From contig NZ_BDBN01000015.1 in NCBI RefSeq assembly GCF_001613005.1, positions 23,865-87,864 of the forward strand: a DNA stretch of 64,000 nucleotides, read 5' to 3'. The notes beneath the pieces were generated by a model, which was given only the letters and a program-made list of their open reading frames with translations, was not told where the DNA came from and ran no database searches. Below are positions 25,810 through 33,950 of the stretch, one piece after another (position 1 is the stretch's first letter; every line of letters begins with the position of its first letter). This DNA is from Nocardia nova NBRC 15556 (GTDB taxonomy: Bacteria; Actinomycetota; Actinomycetes; Mycobacteriales; Mycobacteriaceae). The translations under genes and the position numbers were made by a program.

Positions 25810-26346
25810 ATGTCTGACTCCGCGATCCCCCCCGTCGACGCGGCGCCCTCCCGGGCGCATTTGTTGCGGGTGCTCTACGACGAACACGCACCGACGCTGT
25901 GGCGGTACACCTACAGCCTGGTCGGCGATGCCGGACGGGCCGAGGACATCGTGCAGGAGACGTTGTTGCGGGCCTGGCAGCGTCCGCAGGTCCTCGACCA
26001 GTCGACGGCCTCGGCGCGGGCGTGGTTGTTCACAGTGGCCAGGCATCTCGCGGTCGACGAATTCCGCAGTGCGCGGCATCGGCGCGAGTACGGCACCGAC
26101 ACGCCGCCCGAACAGGCGGCTCCGGACGAGGCGGAACGCGCAGTGGACAGTTGGGTGATCACCGACGCGCTGGCTCGGCTCAGCTCCGATCACCGCGAGG
26201 TGATCGTGCGGGCCTACTATCGCGGACTGTCGACACACCAGATAGCGAACGAATTGGCGATTCCCGAGGGCACTGTCAAATCCCGGATGCACTACGGGAT
26301 GCGAGCGTTGCGTTCGGCCCTACAGGAGATGGGGGTGACGAAATGA
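25810..26346 (+). CDS. ECF RNA polymerase sigma factor, SigL-like
   Basis: The product is 178 aa, close to SigL of M. tuberculosis (177 aa). Region 2 runs from LLRVLYDEHAPTLWRYTYSL through DIVQETLLRAWQRP to ARAWLFTVARHLAVDEFRSA. Region 4 is LARLSSDHREVIVRAYYRGL followed by STHQIANELAIPEGTVKSRM. It directs RNA polymerase to a small regulon, with SigL linked to envelope and polyketide genes in mycobacteria. Its stop overlaps the start of a zinc-type anti-sigma gene (ATGA), the usual arrangement. Because that gene is frameshifted, this sigma factor may be poorly restrained. Confidence 0.87.
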   Translation: MSDSAIPPVDAAPSRAHLLRVLYDEHAPTLWRYTYSLVGDAGRAEDIVQETLLRAWQRPQVLDQSTASARAWLFTVARHLAVDEFRSARHRREYGTDTPPEQAAPDEAERAVDSWVITDALARLSSDHREVIVRAYYRGLSTHQIANELAIPEGTVKSRMHYGMRALRSALQEMGVTK

Positions 26347-27250
26347 CATCGGCCGACACCGCGTCACACGACGACTATGCGACCTGGGATGCACCGTATG
26401 TGCTCGGCGCCCTCGCTCCCGACCAGCGGCTCGAATACGAGGCGCATCTGTCCGAATGCGCCGAATGCAGGCTCGCCATCACGGACCTGTCGGGCTTGCC
26501 GGGACTGCTCAGCCACATTCCCGGTGACGTCGCTCTCTCGCTGATCGACGACGGGGCCGCCGCAGACCATGCCGGCAGTTTCGGCGACGCCGGGTTCGAC
26601 GCCCTGCTGAACCGGGTGCGCGCGAGCGAAGCCACCACCGGCGGCGCCCGGATACTGCCCTTCGAAGCGCACGGCAGCGGCCCGGCCACCGAGACGGGCA
26701 CGACCGCACCCGACGCGGGCACTTCGGCGGTCCGCGAAACCCCCGCCGAAGACCGGCGCACCGAGCCGGAGCAGCCCCCCGCCTCGCTGGCAGCGGCGCG
26801 CGAGCGCAAGCGCAGCCGCAGCGGTCCTAGCTCGCCCTGGCCGGTGCGGTGGCCGCCGCCGCGGCCGCGGTCGCCATCACCATCCCGATCACCGTCGCGC
26901 ACACCCAGCACAACAATCCGCCCACCGCCGAGCAGGTGGTCACGGAGCGGCAGATGGATCAGGTGATTCCGTCTCCGATCACCGCGAACTTCACTCTCAC
27001 ACAGCTGAATTCCGGTACGCGGGTGAACATGTCGTGCAACTACGCGCCGTCGGATACCGATTACACCTGGGACGGCGCGCTGTGGGTGGTGCACACCGAC
27101 GGCACGCAGTCGATGGTGGCGCAGTGGTCGGCTCATCCCGGCCAGACGGTGACCGCGGACGGCATCACCTCGGCCCCGGCGGACAAGATCCAATCGGTCG
27201 AAATACGTTCGAGCACAACCAACCAGGTGTTCCTGCGCGCAACGGTGTGA
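26343..27250 (+). pseudogene. RslA-like zinc anti-sigma factor with frameshift near 26830
   Basis: The N-terminal frame from ATG 26343 encodes a ZAS domain with the metal motif HLSECAEC (HxxxCxxC) and an Asp/Glu/Pro-rich linker. Near 26830 it leaves the expected path and, unshifted, ends at 26966 with an Arg/Pro/Ser-rich tail (207 aa). The missing membrane segment (LALAGAVAAAAAAVAITIPI) and the extracellular domain (ending SVEIRSSTTNQVFLRATV) continue in the -1 frame to 27250. A TAG at 26828 in the second frame confines the join to the next few bases. A single-base deletion, a sequencing error or true inactivation are possible. Intact, it would tether the SigL-like factor to the membrane. Confidence 0.8.
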
Positions 27251-27260
27251 GCGGCCGCCG

Positions 27261-28295
27261 TCAGCCGATCCGCCGGGAAACGATATCGCCGTCCACCGCG
27301 ATTTCGCCGGCGATATCGGATTTCCACCGGCGCGCGGCCCGCCGCAATGCCCGCGCGTCGGAATATCCGAGTCGCGACGCCAGGGCGGATTGGGTCGTCG
27401 TCTCGGCGAGGGTGCCGGCGACGGCCCGCCGCGCCCGATCGAGTTCCCGCCGCCAGCTCGTTCCGGATTCGGCCAGGCGGCGCTGCAGTGTCCGGGGACT
27501 CACGGCGAGCCGGCGGGCTACCGTCTCGAGCGTCGCATCCCGTTCGGGCAGCGCCTTGGCCAGGGCGCGCTGCACGCGATCCGGCCAGGTCGGCTCGCAC
27601 AGCAGCGGCGTCGCGATCATCGTGGCATAGCGCCGGACGATCTGCGCCAGTGCGGGATCGGCGGTCGGCAGCGGCAGGTGTAGATCGGCTGTGCGCAGCG
27701 TCAGGGTGTCGGCCGGTGCGTCGAAGTCGATGCGCGCGGTACCGAACGCTTCGGCGAAGGCCCGGTGCGAACGAGGCGGGCTCTGCCGCAATGTGATCCG
27801 CGACGGTGACACCGATCGGCCGCTCCCGAGCCGGATACGGGCCACGGTGCTGGCGAACGAGGCCTGCACGGTGAGTTCGGCACCGCGACCGTCGCCCTCC
27901 AGTAGTTCCAGCCCCAGGGTCTGTTCACCGCGCAATTCGTCGGTGGTCACCGTGTAGCGGTGGTTGGTCGCCATGGCGGTACCGGTGCGCCGGACGGTGG
28001 CCAGCCCCTCACCGACCGTCGCGGCGGTACTGAACAGGTAATCGAAGATGCCGTGCTTACCCAGGTGGTAGGTCGTGCTGATGCGCAACGCGCTGTCCGG
28101 GGACGGCTGACGGAATTCGGCGCGTTCCCACAGGCGCAGATAGGCACCGCTGGTGACCATGCCGTATTCGCTCGTCAAAACGCTCTCGGGAACTCCGGAG
28201 TCGCGCAAGAGCGCGCGAATATCGAGTCCCTCCGCCGCGGTTTTCAGTACACAACGGACAATTACCGCGTTATACGCAGGAACGGACTTGTCCAC
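27261..28295 (-). CDS. AraC-family transcriptional regulator with AraC-type N-terminal binding domain
   Basis: The product is 344 aa (GTG 28295). The N-terminal two thirds match the Arabinose_bd group (PF12625): LKTAAEGLDIRALLRDSGVP, then YHLGKHGIFDYLFSTAATVG. The C-terminal AraC helix-turn-helix pair is DATLETVARRLAVSPRTLQR, then SGTSWRRELDRARRAVAG and ASRLGYSDARALRRAARRWK. Such proteins activate transcription on binding a small ligand. It is divergent from the ubiX/ubiD-like operon with 99 bases between starts, so it probably regulates that decarboxylase in response to an aromatic acid. Confidence 0.87.
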   Translation of the reverse strand: MDKSVPAYNAVIVRCVLKTAAEGLDIRALLRDSGVPESVLTSEYGMVTSGAYLRLWERAEFRQPSPDSALRISTTYHLGKHGIFDYLFSTAATVGEGLATVRRTGTAMATNHRYTVTTDELRGEQTLGLELLEGDGRGAELTVQASFASTVARIRLGSGRSVSPSRITLRQSPPRSHRAFAEAFGTARIDFDAPADTLTLRTADLHLPLPTADPALAQIVRRYATMIATPLLCEPTWPDRVQRALAKALPERDATLETVARRLAVSPRTLQRRLAESGTSWRRELDRARRAVAGTLAETTTQSALASRLGYSDARALRRAARRWKSDIAGEIAVDGDIVSRRIG

Positions 28296-28394
28296 TCCCC
28301 CATGATAAGTGGCTGCCGGCGTGAACTGACGTCTTCGGTCCCGTGACCGGCGCGTTCGGACCTACCGCGATACGCCGTTTCCGATGAGGCTGAG

Positions 28395-28979
28395 GTGGTG
28401 TCACAAGGAGTGGACGAGCGGCCGGCGCGGCTGGTCGTCGGGATCAGTGGAGCCACCGGAATCGCCTACGGCGTACGGGCGCTCGAGTTCGCGCGAAAGG
28501 CCGGGGTGCAGACCCACCTGGTGGTCACTCCGGCCGGACAGCAGACGCGGCAATACGAAACGGAATTGAGCGCCAAGGATCTGTCGGCGATGGCCGATGT
28601 GGTGTACCGGCCGTCCGATATCGGCGCCGCCATTGCCTCCGGATCGTTTCGGACCGCGGGAATGCTGGTGGCGCCGTGTTCGATTCGCACCCTGTCGGCA
28701 ATCGCCTACAGCAATGGCGACAATCTGCTGACCCGAGCGGCCGATGTGACCTTGAAGGAGCGTCGCCGCCTGGTTCTGCTGGTGCGCGAAACCCCGCTGA
28801 CCCTCGGGCATCTGCGGGCAATGACGGCGGTGACCGAAATGGGCGGGATCGTGATGCCACCGGTGCCCGCCTTCTATCTGCGCCCCAGCAGTATCGACGA
28901 ACTCGTCGAGCATACCGTCGCGCGAGCGCTGGATCTGCTGAGCATCGACGTACCGGATATGCCCCGCTGGGGCGAATGA
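28395..28979 (+). CDS. UbiX-family flavin prenyltransferase (hydroxyarylate decarboxylase subunit B-like)
   Basis: The product is 194 aa. It attaches a dimethylallyl group to FMN to make prenyl-FMN, the cofactor of UbiD decarboxylases. Signatures are the flavin loop VGISGATGIAYGVRALEFA, VTPAGQQTRQYE, the PCSIRTLSAIAYSNGDNLLT segment and the RRLVLLVRETPLTLGHLRAM helix. The start (GTG 28395 or 28398) is uncertain. The UbiD-like gene follows after 17 bases, so cofactor maker and user are co-expressed. In related clusters these are subunits B and C of vanillate/4-hydroxybenzoate decarboxylases; a small subunit D is not present here. Confidence 0.9.
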   Translation: MVSQGVDERPARLVVGISGATGIAYGVRALEFARKAGVQTHLVVTPAGQQTRQYETELSAKDLSAMADVVYRPSDIGAAIASGSFRTAGMLVAPCSIRTLSAIAYSNGDNLLTRAADVTLKERRRLVLLVRETPLTLGHLRAMTAVTEMGGIVMPPVPAFYLRPSSIDELVEHTVARALDLLSIDVPDMPRWGE

Positions 28980-28996
28980 AAGTGTGAGGAACAACT

Positions 28997-30511
28997 GTGA
29001 CTCGGTCGAATACGCCGCTCAAACACCTCAAGAGCCTGCGCGAGTTCATTGCCGAACTGGAGAACATCGGGGAGATTCAGCGCATCGACGCCGAGGTCGA
29101 CTGGGATCTGGAAATCGGCGCGATCATCCGCCGGTCCTATGACTTGCACGCGCCGGCACCGCTTTTCACCGATATCACCGGCTATCGCGATACGGGATTC
29201 CGAGTGCTCGGCGCACCGGGTGCGCTCTCCGGGCCACGCCATCCCCTCGCTCGCATCGCGCTCGCGCTCGGTTTGCCGGCCGACGCCTCGGGCCAGCAGA
29301 TCGTCGATCTGCTGGCGAATGCCCGGAGCAAGCCGGGAATCGCACCGGTCGTGGTCGAGCGCGCCCAGGCTCCGTGCAAGGAGAATGTGATGCTGGGCGA
29401 CGATATCGATCTATTCGCCTTTCCCACACCCAAATTGCACGGCAACGACGGCGGCCGCTACATCCAGACATACGGCATGAATATCGTGCGCACCCCGGAC
29501 GGCTCATGGACGAACTGGTCGATCAACCGCATGATGATCGCCGACCGCAACACGCTGGCCTGCCTGATTCCGGCGCCGCAGCATCTGGGCATCATCCGGT
29601 CGAAATGGACCGAGATCGGCGCTCCCATGCCCATTGCGCTCGCCATCGGCGTGGAACCGGCCCTGCCGTGGGTGGGCGGCATGCCGTTGCCCGAAGGCGC
29701 CGACGAAAGCCATTATCTGGGAGCGCTGTTCGGTGAGGGCATCGAGGTCGTTCCGGCGGAAACGGTCGATCTGATGGTGCCCGCGACCGCGGAAATCGTT
29801 ATCGAGGGCCATATCTCGCCGGACGAAACGGTGATGGAAGGTCCGTTCAACGAGTTCCCGGGATACAACGCCACCGAGGCGACGCCGAAGCAGGTGTTCC
29901 ACGTTTCCGCGATCACCTACCGAGACGGTGCCATTCAGCCGACCGTGGCGGCCGGCCCGCCGGTCGAGGAGGACCACACGATCATCGGCACAACGAGCGC
30001 GGCGGAGATTCTGTACCTGTTGCGGGAGAGGGGATTACCCGTTTCGTCGGCCTGGTACAACTTCGAGGCCGCCGTGCACTGGCTGACGCTGGCGATACGC
30101 CAGGACTGGCACGAGAGCACCGGACTGGCGTCACACGAATTGATCGATCGGATCGCGGCGGTGATCTTCACCGGAAAGACCTCGGTCAATGCGCCGAAAA
30201 TTCTGGTGGTCGAGGACGATGTCGACATCACCGCCCTCGACGAGGTGGTATGGGCCTTCGCCACCCGCTCGCATCCCGACGTCGATCGCGGCGAATTCCA
30301 TTATCCACCTGCGGTATCCGATCAGCTGGCTGTCTATCTGTCCGAAGAGGAGTCGCACAGCTTCAAGGCGGGCAAGGTTGTCTACAACTGTCTGCTCGCC
30401 GATCTGTATCCCGGTGGCAGGCGGCCGGTCAAAGGCAGTTTCGACAACGGCTGGCCCGCCGAGATCCAGCAGCGTGTGCTGTCGAACTGGCACAAGTACG
30501 GGTACCGCTGA
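28997..30511 (+). CDS. UbiD-family prenyl-FMN-dependent decarboxylase (subunit C-like)
   Basis: The product is 504 aa from GTG 28997, with GAGGAA upstream. UbiD enzymes reversibly decarboxylate aromatic or unsaturated acids. Family features include SLREFIAELENIGEIQRIDA at the N-terminus, NDGGRYIQTYGMNIVRTPDG, NWSINRMMIADRNTL, the Glu-rich PDETVMEGPFNEFPGYNA and the C-terminal VDRGEFHYPPAVSDQ region. These carry the Arg and Glu residues of the E-R-E active site, though I did not map each. The operon with the UbiX-like gene and the divergent AraC regulator suggests an inducible non-oxidative (hydroxy)arylic acid decarboxylase. The exact substrate cannot be read from the sequence. Confidence 0.9.
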   Translation: MTRSNTPLKHLKSLREFIAELENIGEIQRIDAEVDWDLEIGAIIRRSYDLHAPAPLFTDITGYRDTGFRVLGAPGALSGPRHPLARIALALGLPADASGQQIVDLLANARSKPGIAPVVVERAQAPCKENVMLGDDIDLFAFPTPKLHGNDGGRYIQTYGMNIVRTPDGSWTNWSINRMMIADRNTLACLIPAPQHLGIIRSKWTEIGAPMPIALAIGVEPALPWVGGMPLPEGADESHYLGALFGEGIEVVPAETVDLMVPATAEIVIEGHISPDETVMEGPFNEFPGYNATEATPKQVFHVSAITYRDGAIQPTVAAGPPVEEDHTIIGTTSAAEILYLLRERGLPVSSAWYNFEAAVHWLTLAIRQDWHESTGLASHELIDRIAAVIFTGKTSVNAPKILVVEDDVDITALDEVVWAFATRSHPDVDRGEFHYPPAVSDQLAVYLSEEESHSFKAGKVVYNCLLADLYPGGRRPVKGSFDNGWPAEIQQRVLSNWHKYGYR

Positions 30512-30528
30512 TCTCACTCGAAATTGCG

Positions 30529-30562
30529 CGAGCCGCGGCGCGCTGTCGCGAGTCGCGGCTCG
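30529..30562. terminator. hairpin between convergent ubiD-like and DUF1772 genes
   Basis: CGAGCCGCG and CGCGGCTCG form a perfect 9-bp stem with a 16-base loop. It starts 18 bases after the ubiD stop and ends 4 bases before the DUF1772 stop, so it can serve both directions. Confidence 0.6.
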
Positions 30563-30565
30563 GCT

Positions 30566-31042
30566 TCACAGCAGGACGAGGGTGGTGCACAGGGCGGCGA
30601 GGGCGAGCGCCTGCAGGCCGACCCGGTAACCGAGGATGCTCTCCCATTTGTCCTGCAGCGCACGGGCATCGGCGGGGATGACGCCGGTCTGCGCCGCCTG
30701 CGTCTGGGCGGTGTTGATCGGCTTGGCGATCCGCGCGTAGAGGCCGAGCCAGCTCAGCAGCGCCAGCAGCGCGATCCCGGCCGCCACCGCGGCACCGGCG
30801 GCTCCCGCCACGACCGCGACGACGACGGCGAGCACGGTGCTGATCACCCCACCGGCGCCGGCGAAGGGCATTCGCCGGTCGCCGTAGTAGTGCCCCCATC
30901 CGGCCGAGACCGTCATCGTCGCGTCGTCGAGTTTGCGATAGACGGGTCGGAAGATGAGGGTGGCGGCGGCATCGGTGCCGTAGACGATGGCGTTGGTGAG
31001 AACGGCCAGCACGGTGAGCACCTGCGCGGATGTGGTCAGCAT
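30566..31042 (-). CDS. DUF1772 family membrane protein
   Basis: The product is 158 aa from ATG 31042, preceded by AGGAG at 7 bases; a second ATG at 31063 has no such site and overlaps a palindrome. Four hydrophobic segments are seen (start SAQVLTVLAVLTNAIVYG, then a long Ala/Val-rich pair, and VGLQALALAALCTTLVLL at the end). The family resembles anthrone oxygenases, but no metal or cofactor site is evident. DUF1772 genes are often controlled by TetR proteins. No such regulator is adjacent, yet the upstream region carries paired CTAG palindromes. Confidence 0.75.
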   Translation of the reverse strand: MLTTSAQVLTVLAVLTNAIVYGTDAAATLIFRPVYRKLDDATMTVSAGWGHYYGDRRMPFAGAGGVISTVLAVVVAVVAGAAGAAVAAGIALLALLSWLGLYARIAKPINTAQTQAAQTGVIPADARALQDKWESILGYRVGLQALALAALCTTLVLL

Positions 31043-31063
31043 GGGAAGACTCCTAGTCATCAT

Positions 31064-31126
31064 CTAGCGTTGCTAGCTTCTGTGGCAACAGTAGATGAGT
31101 TCGACTAGCTTGTCTAGCGCTGCTAG
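31064..31126 (-). promoter_or_regulatory. promoter with two CTAGC-N3-GCTAG operators
   Basis: Perfect palindromes CTAGCGTTGCTAG (31064-31076) and CTAGCGCTGCTAG (31114-31126) flank a minus-strand promoter read as TAGACA (31116-31111), a 17-base spacer and TACTGT (31093-31088). One operator overlaps the -35 element and the other lies just after the expected start site. CTAG is rare in such genomes, yet occurs six times in this 75-base stretch. Confidence 0.65.
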
Positions 31127-31131
31127 AAAAT

Positions 31132-32232
31132 TTACCGCCACACTCTGACCGGAAGGTGGGCGCACCGATCCTCCGCGGCCTGCACGGGTGACGGGCGCGG
31201 CCGAGGCACCGGCTCGGCACGGCCGTCGAAGGCGTGCAGTACCGCGGCATCGGCACGCGGATCACCGACCGCGATCCGCGCACTGCCGTCCGGGTAACCC
31301 TTGGCCGCGATCCCCGCGCCCGCCAGCGTCGCGTGGGCCACGGGCCCCGGCAGGTAGAGAAAGTTGCCGCGGCTGCACGGCACGGCGAAACCCCTGTGCC
31401 GCAGAGCGGTTCGCAGCAGTTCGCGCTCGGCGGTGATATCGGCGATCCGTTCGGCGAGCTCCGCCGAGGCGGCATAGCAGGCGCGCACGGCGGCGACGGC
31501 GTAGTCGGGCATGCCGAACGGAAGCTGCAGTCGCCGCACCCGCGCGATCAGTTCCGGCGCGCCGAACGCATAGCCGATACGCAGTCCTGCCAGGCCGTAC
31601 GCCTTCGAAAAGGTGCGCAACACAAGGAGGTTGGGATAGTGCGCGACGAGTTCGCAGGGGTCGATCGTTTCGGCATCGGCCAGGAATTCCACGTACGCCT
31701 CGTCCAGGATCACCGGAACATGCCGCGGCACACCGAACAGGAAAGCCTTCAGCTCCGCGGCGGGCGCCACGGTCCCGGTCGGATTGTGGGGGCGGCAGAT
31801 CGCGACCAGTGCCGTACGCTCGTCCACCGCCCGGGCCATCGCCGTCAGCCGCTGCCGTCCGCTCGCATCCAGGGGAACTCCCACGACGTCCAGACCCGCC
31901 ATGGCGGCCATGATCGGATAGCCGTCGAAGGTCGGAGTCGCGAACACCATGCGCCGCCCCGGCCCCGAGACCGCCTGCATGATCTGCAGCACCACACCGG
32001 TCGCCCCCGCACCGACGACCACCTGATCGGGGTCGACGCCGAGGTGCGCGGCGATCACGGCCGGCAGCCGCCGGGGCACGAATTCCGGATACCGATTGGC
32101 GCCGCGAATCGCCTCGTTCACCACCGCGAGCACCGAAGGCAGTGGCGGAAAGGGGTTTTCGCTGAGCGTCAGATCGAACCGCGGCGGCGGTATCGGCTGC
32201 GTCACCGCCGGTTCACGGGCGGACGAGTCCAT
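31132..32232 (-). CDS. class I/II PLP aminotransferase, HisC-like
   Basis: The product is 366 aa from ATG 32232, which overlaps the KAS III stop (ATGA). It is a fold-type I aminotransferase resembling histidinol-phosphate and aromatic aminotransferases: LTLSENPFPPLPSVLAVV, VVVGAGATGVVLQIMQAV, ICRPHNPTGT, the PLP-phenol Asp in PVILDEAYVEF, the PLP-binding Lys in LRTFSKAYGLAGLRIGYAFG, and a late Arg in DGSARIAVGDPRAD. There are no histidine genes nearby. As the last gene of a four-gene operon with a thiamine-diphosphate enzyme and a KAS III homologue, it probably aminates a ketone made by them rather than histidinol phosphate. Confidence 0.87.
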   Translation of the reverse strand: MDSSAREPAVTQPIPPPRFDLTLSENPFPPLPSVLAVVNEAIRGANRYPEFVPRRLPAVIAAHLGVDPDQVVVGAGATGVVLQIMQAVSGPGRRMVFATPTFDGYPIMAAMAGLDVVGVPLDASGRQRLTAMARAVDERTALVAICRPHNPTGTVAPAAELKAFLFGVPRHVPVILDEAYVEFLADAETIDPCELVAHYPNLLVLRTFSKAYGLAGLRIGYAFGAPELIARVRRLQLPFGMPDYAVAAVRACYAASAELAERIADITAERELLRTALRHRGFAVPCSRGNFLYLPGPVAHATLAGAGIAAKGYPDGSARIAVGDPRADAAVLHAFDGRAEPVPRPRPSPVQAAEDRCAHLPVRVWR

Positions 32233-33269
32233 CACGCCGCACCCCAGCGCACCGCGGCCGCGGCCGCGAAATCCCCGGCATGGGCGAAGGCCGCCAGCAG
32301 CACCACCGACCCGTTGCGCAACCGGCCGGCCCGGTTCTCGATATCCAGGGTCACCGGAATGCCGGCGGCGAAGAGATTTCCGCACCGGTCGAAGGAATCC
32401 GGATGCCGTTCCGCGGGCAGTTCCAGCGCATCGTGCCAGTTCCGCAGGAACAGCCGATTCGGCTGATTGGTGACGAAGGTGTCGATATCGCGGCCTTTCA
32501 CCCCTATGCGGTCGCATACCGCGAGGGCGAGTTCCGGGACCAGCCGGTTGCCGCGCGCGAAGACCTTGGTCACCTTCGATTCGGTGAAACTCACGCAGCC
32601 CTGTCCTTCCCCGGGCTCCCAGTACTTGCGTTCGGAGCCGGTGGAGAAATCCATATCCCCGGCGAATTCCGGGAAGGTGCGGCATTCGATATCGAGGATC
32701 GGCGCACTGTTGTCCTTGACCAGCAATCCCACCCCGCAGCCGTCCCCGGGCACCGGCGCCTGCGCGAGTTTGCGAATCTCGGTCTGGGTGAAGACCGGAC
32801 CCGCGGTGTTCTGCGTCGTCGCGATCAGGGCGGTGCGGGCGTCGGTCGTCTGCAGAATCATCCGCGCCAGCATCATCATGTGGATGAATGCCGCGCAGCC
32901 GCCATTGTGCACGTCGAACACCCATTTCGGATTCATCCCCAGCCGCCGCGCCACCTCCGGCCCGGCGCCCATGACCGGATTGTCGGGGAGCTGGGTATGG
33001 GTGAGCAGCACGTCGATATCGGCGAGCGTGCCGGCGCCGTGCCGATCGATCAGCGGCGCGACCGCGCGTTCCACCATATCCACGGCGGTTTCGTCGCGGC
33101 CCTTGTGATGGCGACCGTGCGGCGCGCGGAACATGACGTTCTTCGCCATCCGCTCCGAACGCGAGAATTGCGTGAAGTACTCGGTACCTACCGGCTCACC
33201 CGGCAGATAGCAGGCCACATCGACCAGACTGACCGGTGCCAGCCGCAGGGCGGGATCGGTGAAATCCAT
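32232..33269 (-). CDS. 3-oxoacyl-ACP synthase III (KAS III)-like enzyme, His replaced by Asn
   Basis: The product is 345 aa with the thiolase fold of FabH. The nucleophile is Cys125 in DVHNGGCAAFIHMMMLA. The catalytic Asn is N298 in FDRCGNLFAAGIP. The position of the FabH His (PHQAN) reads VTNQPN here, with Asn268 instead of His. Loss of that His predicts weak malonyl decarboxylation, so the protein may act as an acyltransferase or condense a different partner. It lies 12 bases after the SRPBCC gene and overlaps the aminotransferase start. The neighbours argue for secondary rather than primary fatty-acid metabolism. Confidence 0.85.
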   Translation of the reverse strand: MDFTDPALRLAPVSLVDVACYLPGEPVGTEYFTQFSRSERMAKNVMFRAPHGRHHKGRDETAVDMVERAVAPLIDRHGAGTLADIDVLLTHTQLPDNPVMGAGPEVARRLGMNPKWVFDVHNGGCAAFIHMMMLARMILQTTDARTALIATTQNTAGPVFTQTEIRKLAQAPVPGDGCGVGLLVKDNSAPILDIECRTFPEFAGDMDFSTGSERKYWEPGEGQGCVSFTESKVTKVFARGNRLVPELALAVCDRIGVKGRDIDTFVTNQPNRLFLRNWHDALELPAERHPDSFDRCGNLFAAGIPVTLDIENRAGRLRNGSVVLLAAFAHAGDFAAAAAVRWGAA

Positions 33270-33281
33270 CTCGGCGTATCC

Positions 33282-33950
33282 TCACTTCATCCACTCGGGG
33301 GTGATCGGAAGTCCGTGCGCGGCACGGTATTCGGCGATCGCTTTCAGGTTGTCCAGCTCCAGCCGGTGTCCGGCGGAGAACATCTCCCAGAAATCGCCGA
33401 CCCAGACCTTGCGGCCTGCCGGGGCCTTGTCGGGGTAGGGATTCGCGTCGTAGAACGGGTGCCGGCAATTGGTCCACAGCACCACCGATCCGGGCTTGTT
33501 CAACACCACCTGGGCGTCGACGACCCGCATCAGATAGATCATCCACAGGTGTTCACCCTGATCCCACGCACAGTGGTAATCCACGGTCATCGCATCCGGA
33601 TTGGCCTCGGTGCGCGTGAAGATCCGGGTGTCCTTGCCCAGCCGGTCGTATGATTCCCACAGCCCCGGGGTGGCGGTTTCGGTGAATCCGCGCAGACTGT
33701 AGGTCCACTCCTCCAAACTCTGTGTGTGCGAGAGGTATTCGTACAGTTCGCGCGGGGGTGCGGCGATGTAGTCCTGCACCGGGCAGAATTGACCGAAGAT
33801 CTGGTCGTGGGGATAGACCGAGCGCAGCATATCCATGATGATCGGCGTGGTCTCCTCGCGATCGGAATTCTCGATGCGCAACAACCCGGGAATTGCGCGG
33901 TGCGGAAGATCGGGAATATCACTGAGAGCGGGTGCGGTGCTGATGGTCAC
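33282..33950 (-). CDS. SRPBCC/polyketide cyclase-like protein
   Basis: The product is 222 aa from GTG 33950, with GGAGGAA upstream; the start overlaps the stop of the thiamine-diphosphate gene (GTGA). The pattern QDYIAAPPRELYEYLSHTQS, then LEEWTYSLRGF, and later strands such as MTVDYHCAWDQGEHLWMIYL and VVLWTNCRHPFY, fit the START/SRPBCC helix-grip fold. The fold binds hydrophobic ligands and includes polyketide aromatases/cyclases. The C-terminal FSAGHRLELDNLKAIAEY would be the long helix over the cavity. I cannot name the ligand. Operon context points to a cyclase or binding protein in a biosynthetic pathway. Confidence 0.65.
   Translation of the reverse strand: MTISTAPALSDIPDLPHRAIPGLLRIENSDREETTPIIMDMLRSVYPHDQIFGQFCPVQDYIAAPPRELYEYLSHTQSLEEWTYSLRGFTETATPGLWESYDRLGKDTRIFTRTEANPDAMTVDYHCAWDQGEHLWMIYLMRVVDAQVVLNKPGSVVLWTNCRHPFYDANPYPDKAPAGRKVWVGDFWEMFSAGHRLELDNLKAIAEYRAAHGLPITPEWMK

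Noticed and set aside
26820..26835. Programmed -1 frameshift in the anti-sigma gene
   Set aside because: No X-XXY-YYZ slippery sequence or downstream pseudoknot is evident at the join; a mutation or sequence error is simpler.
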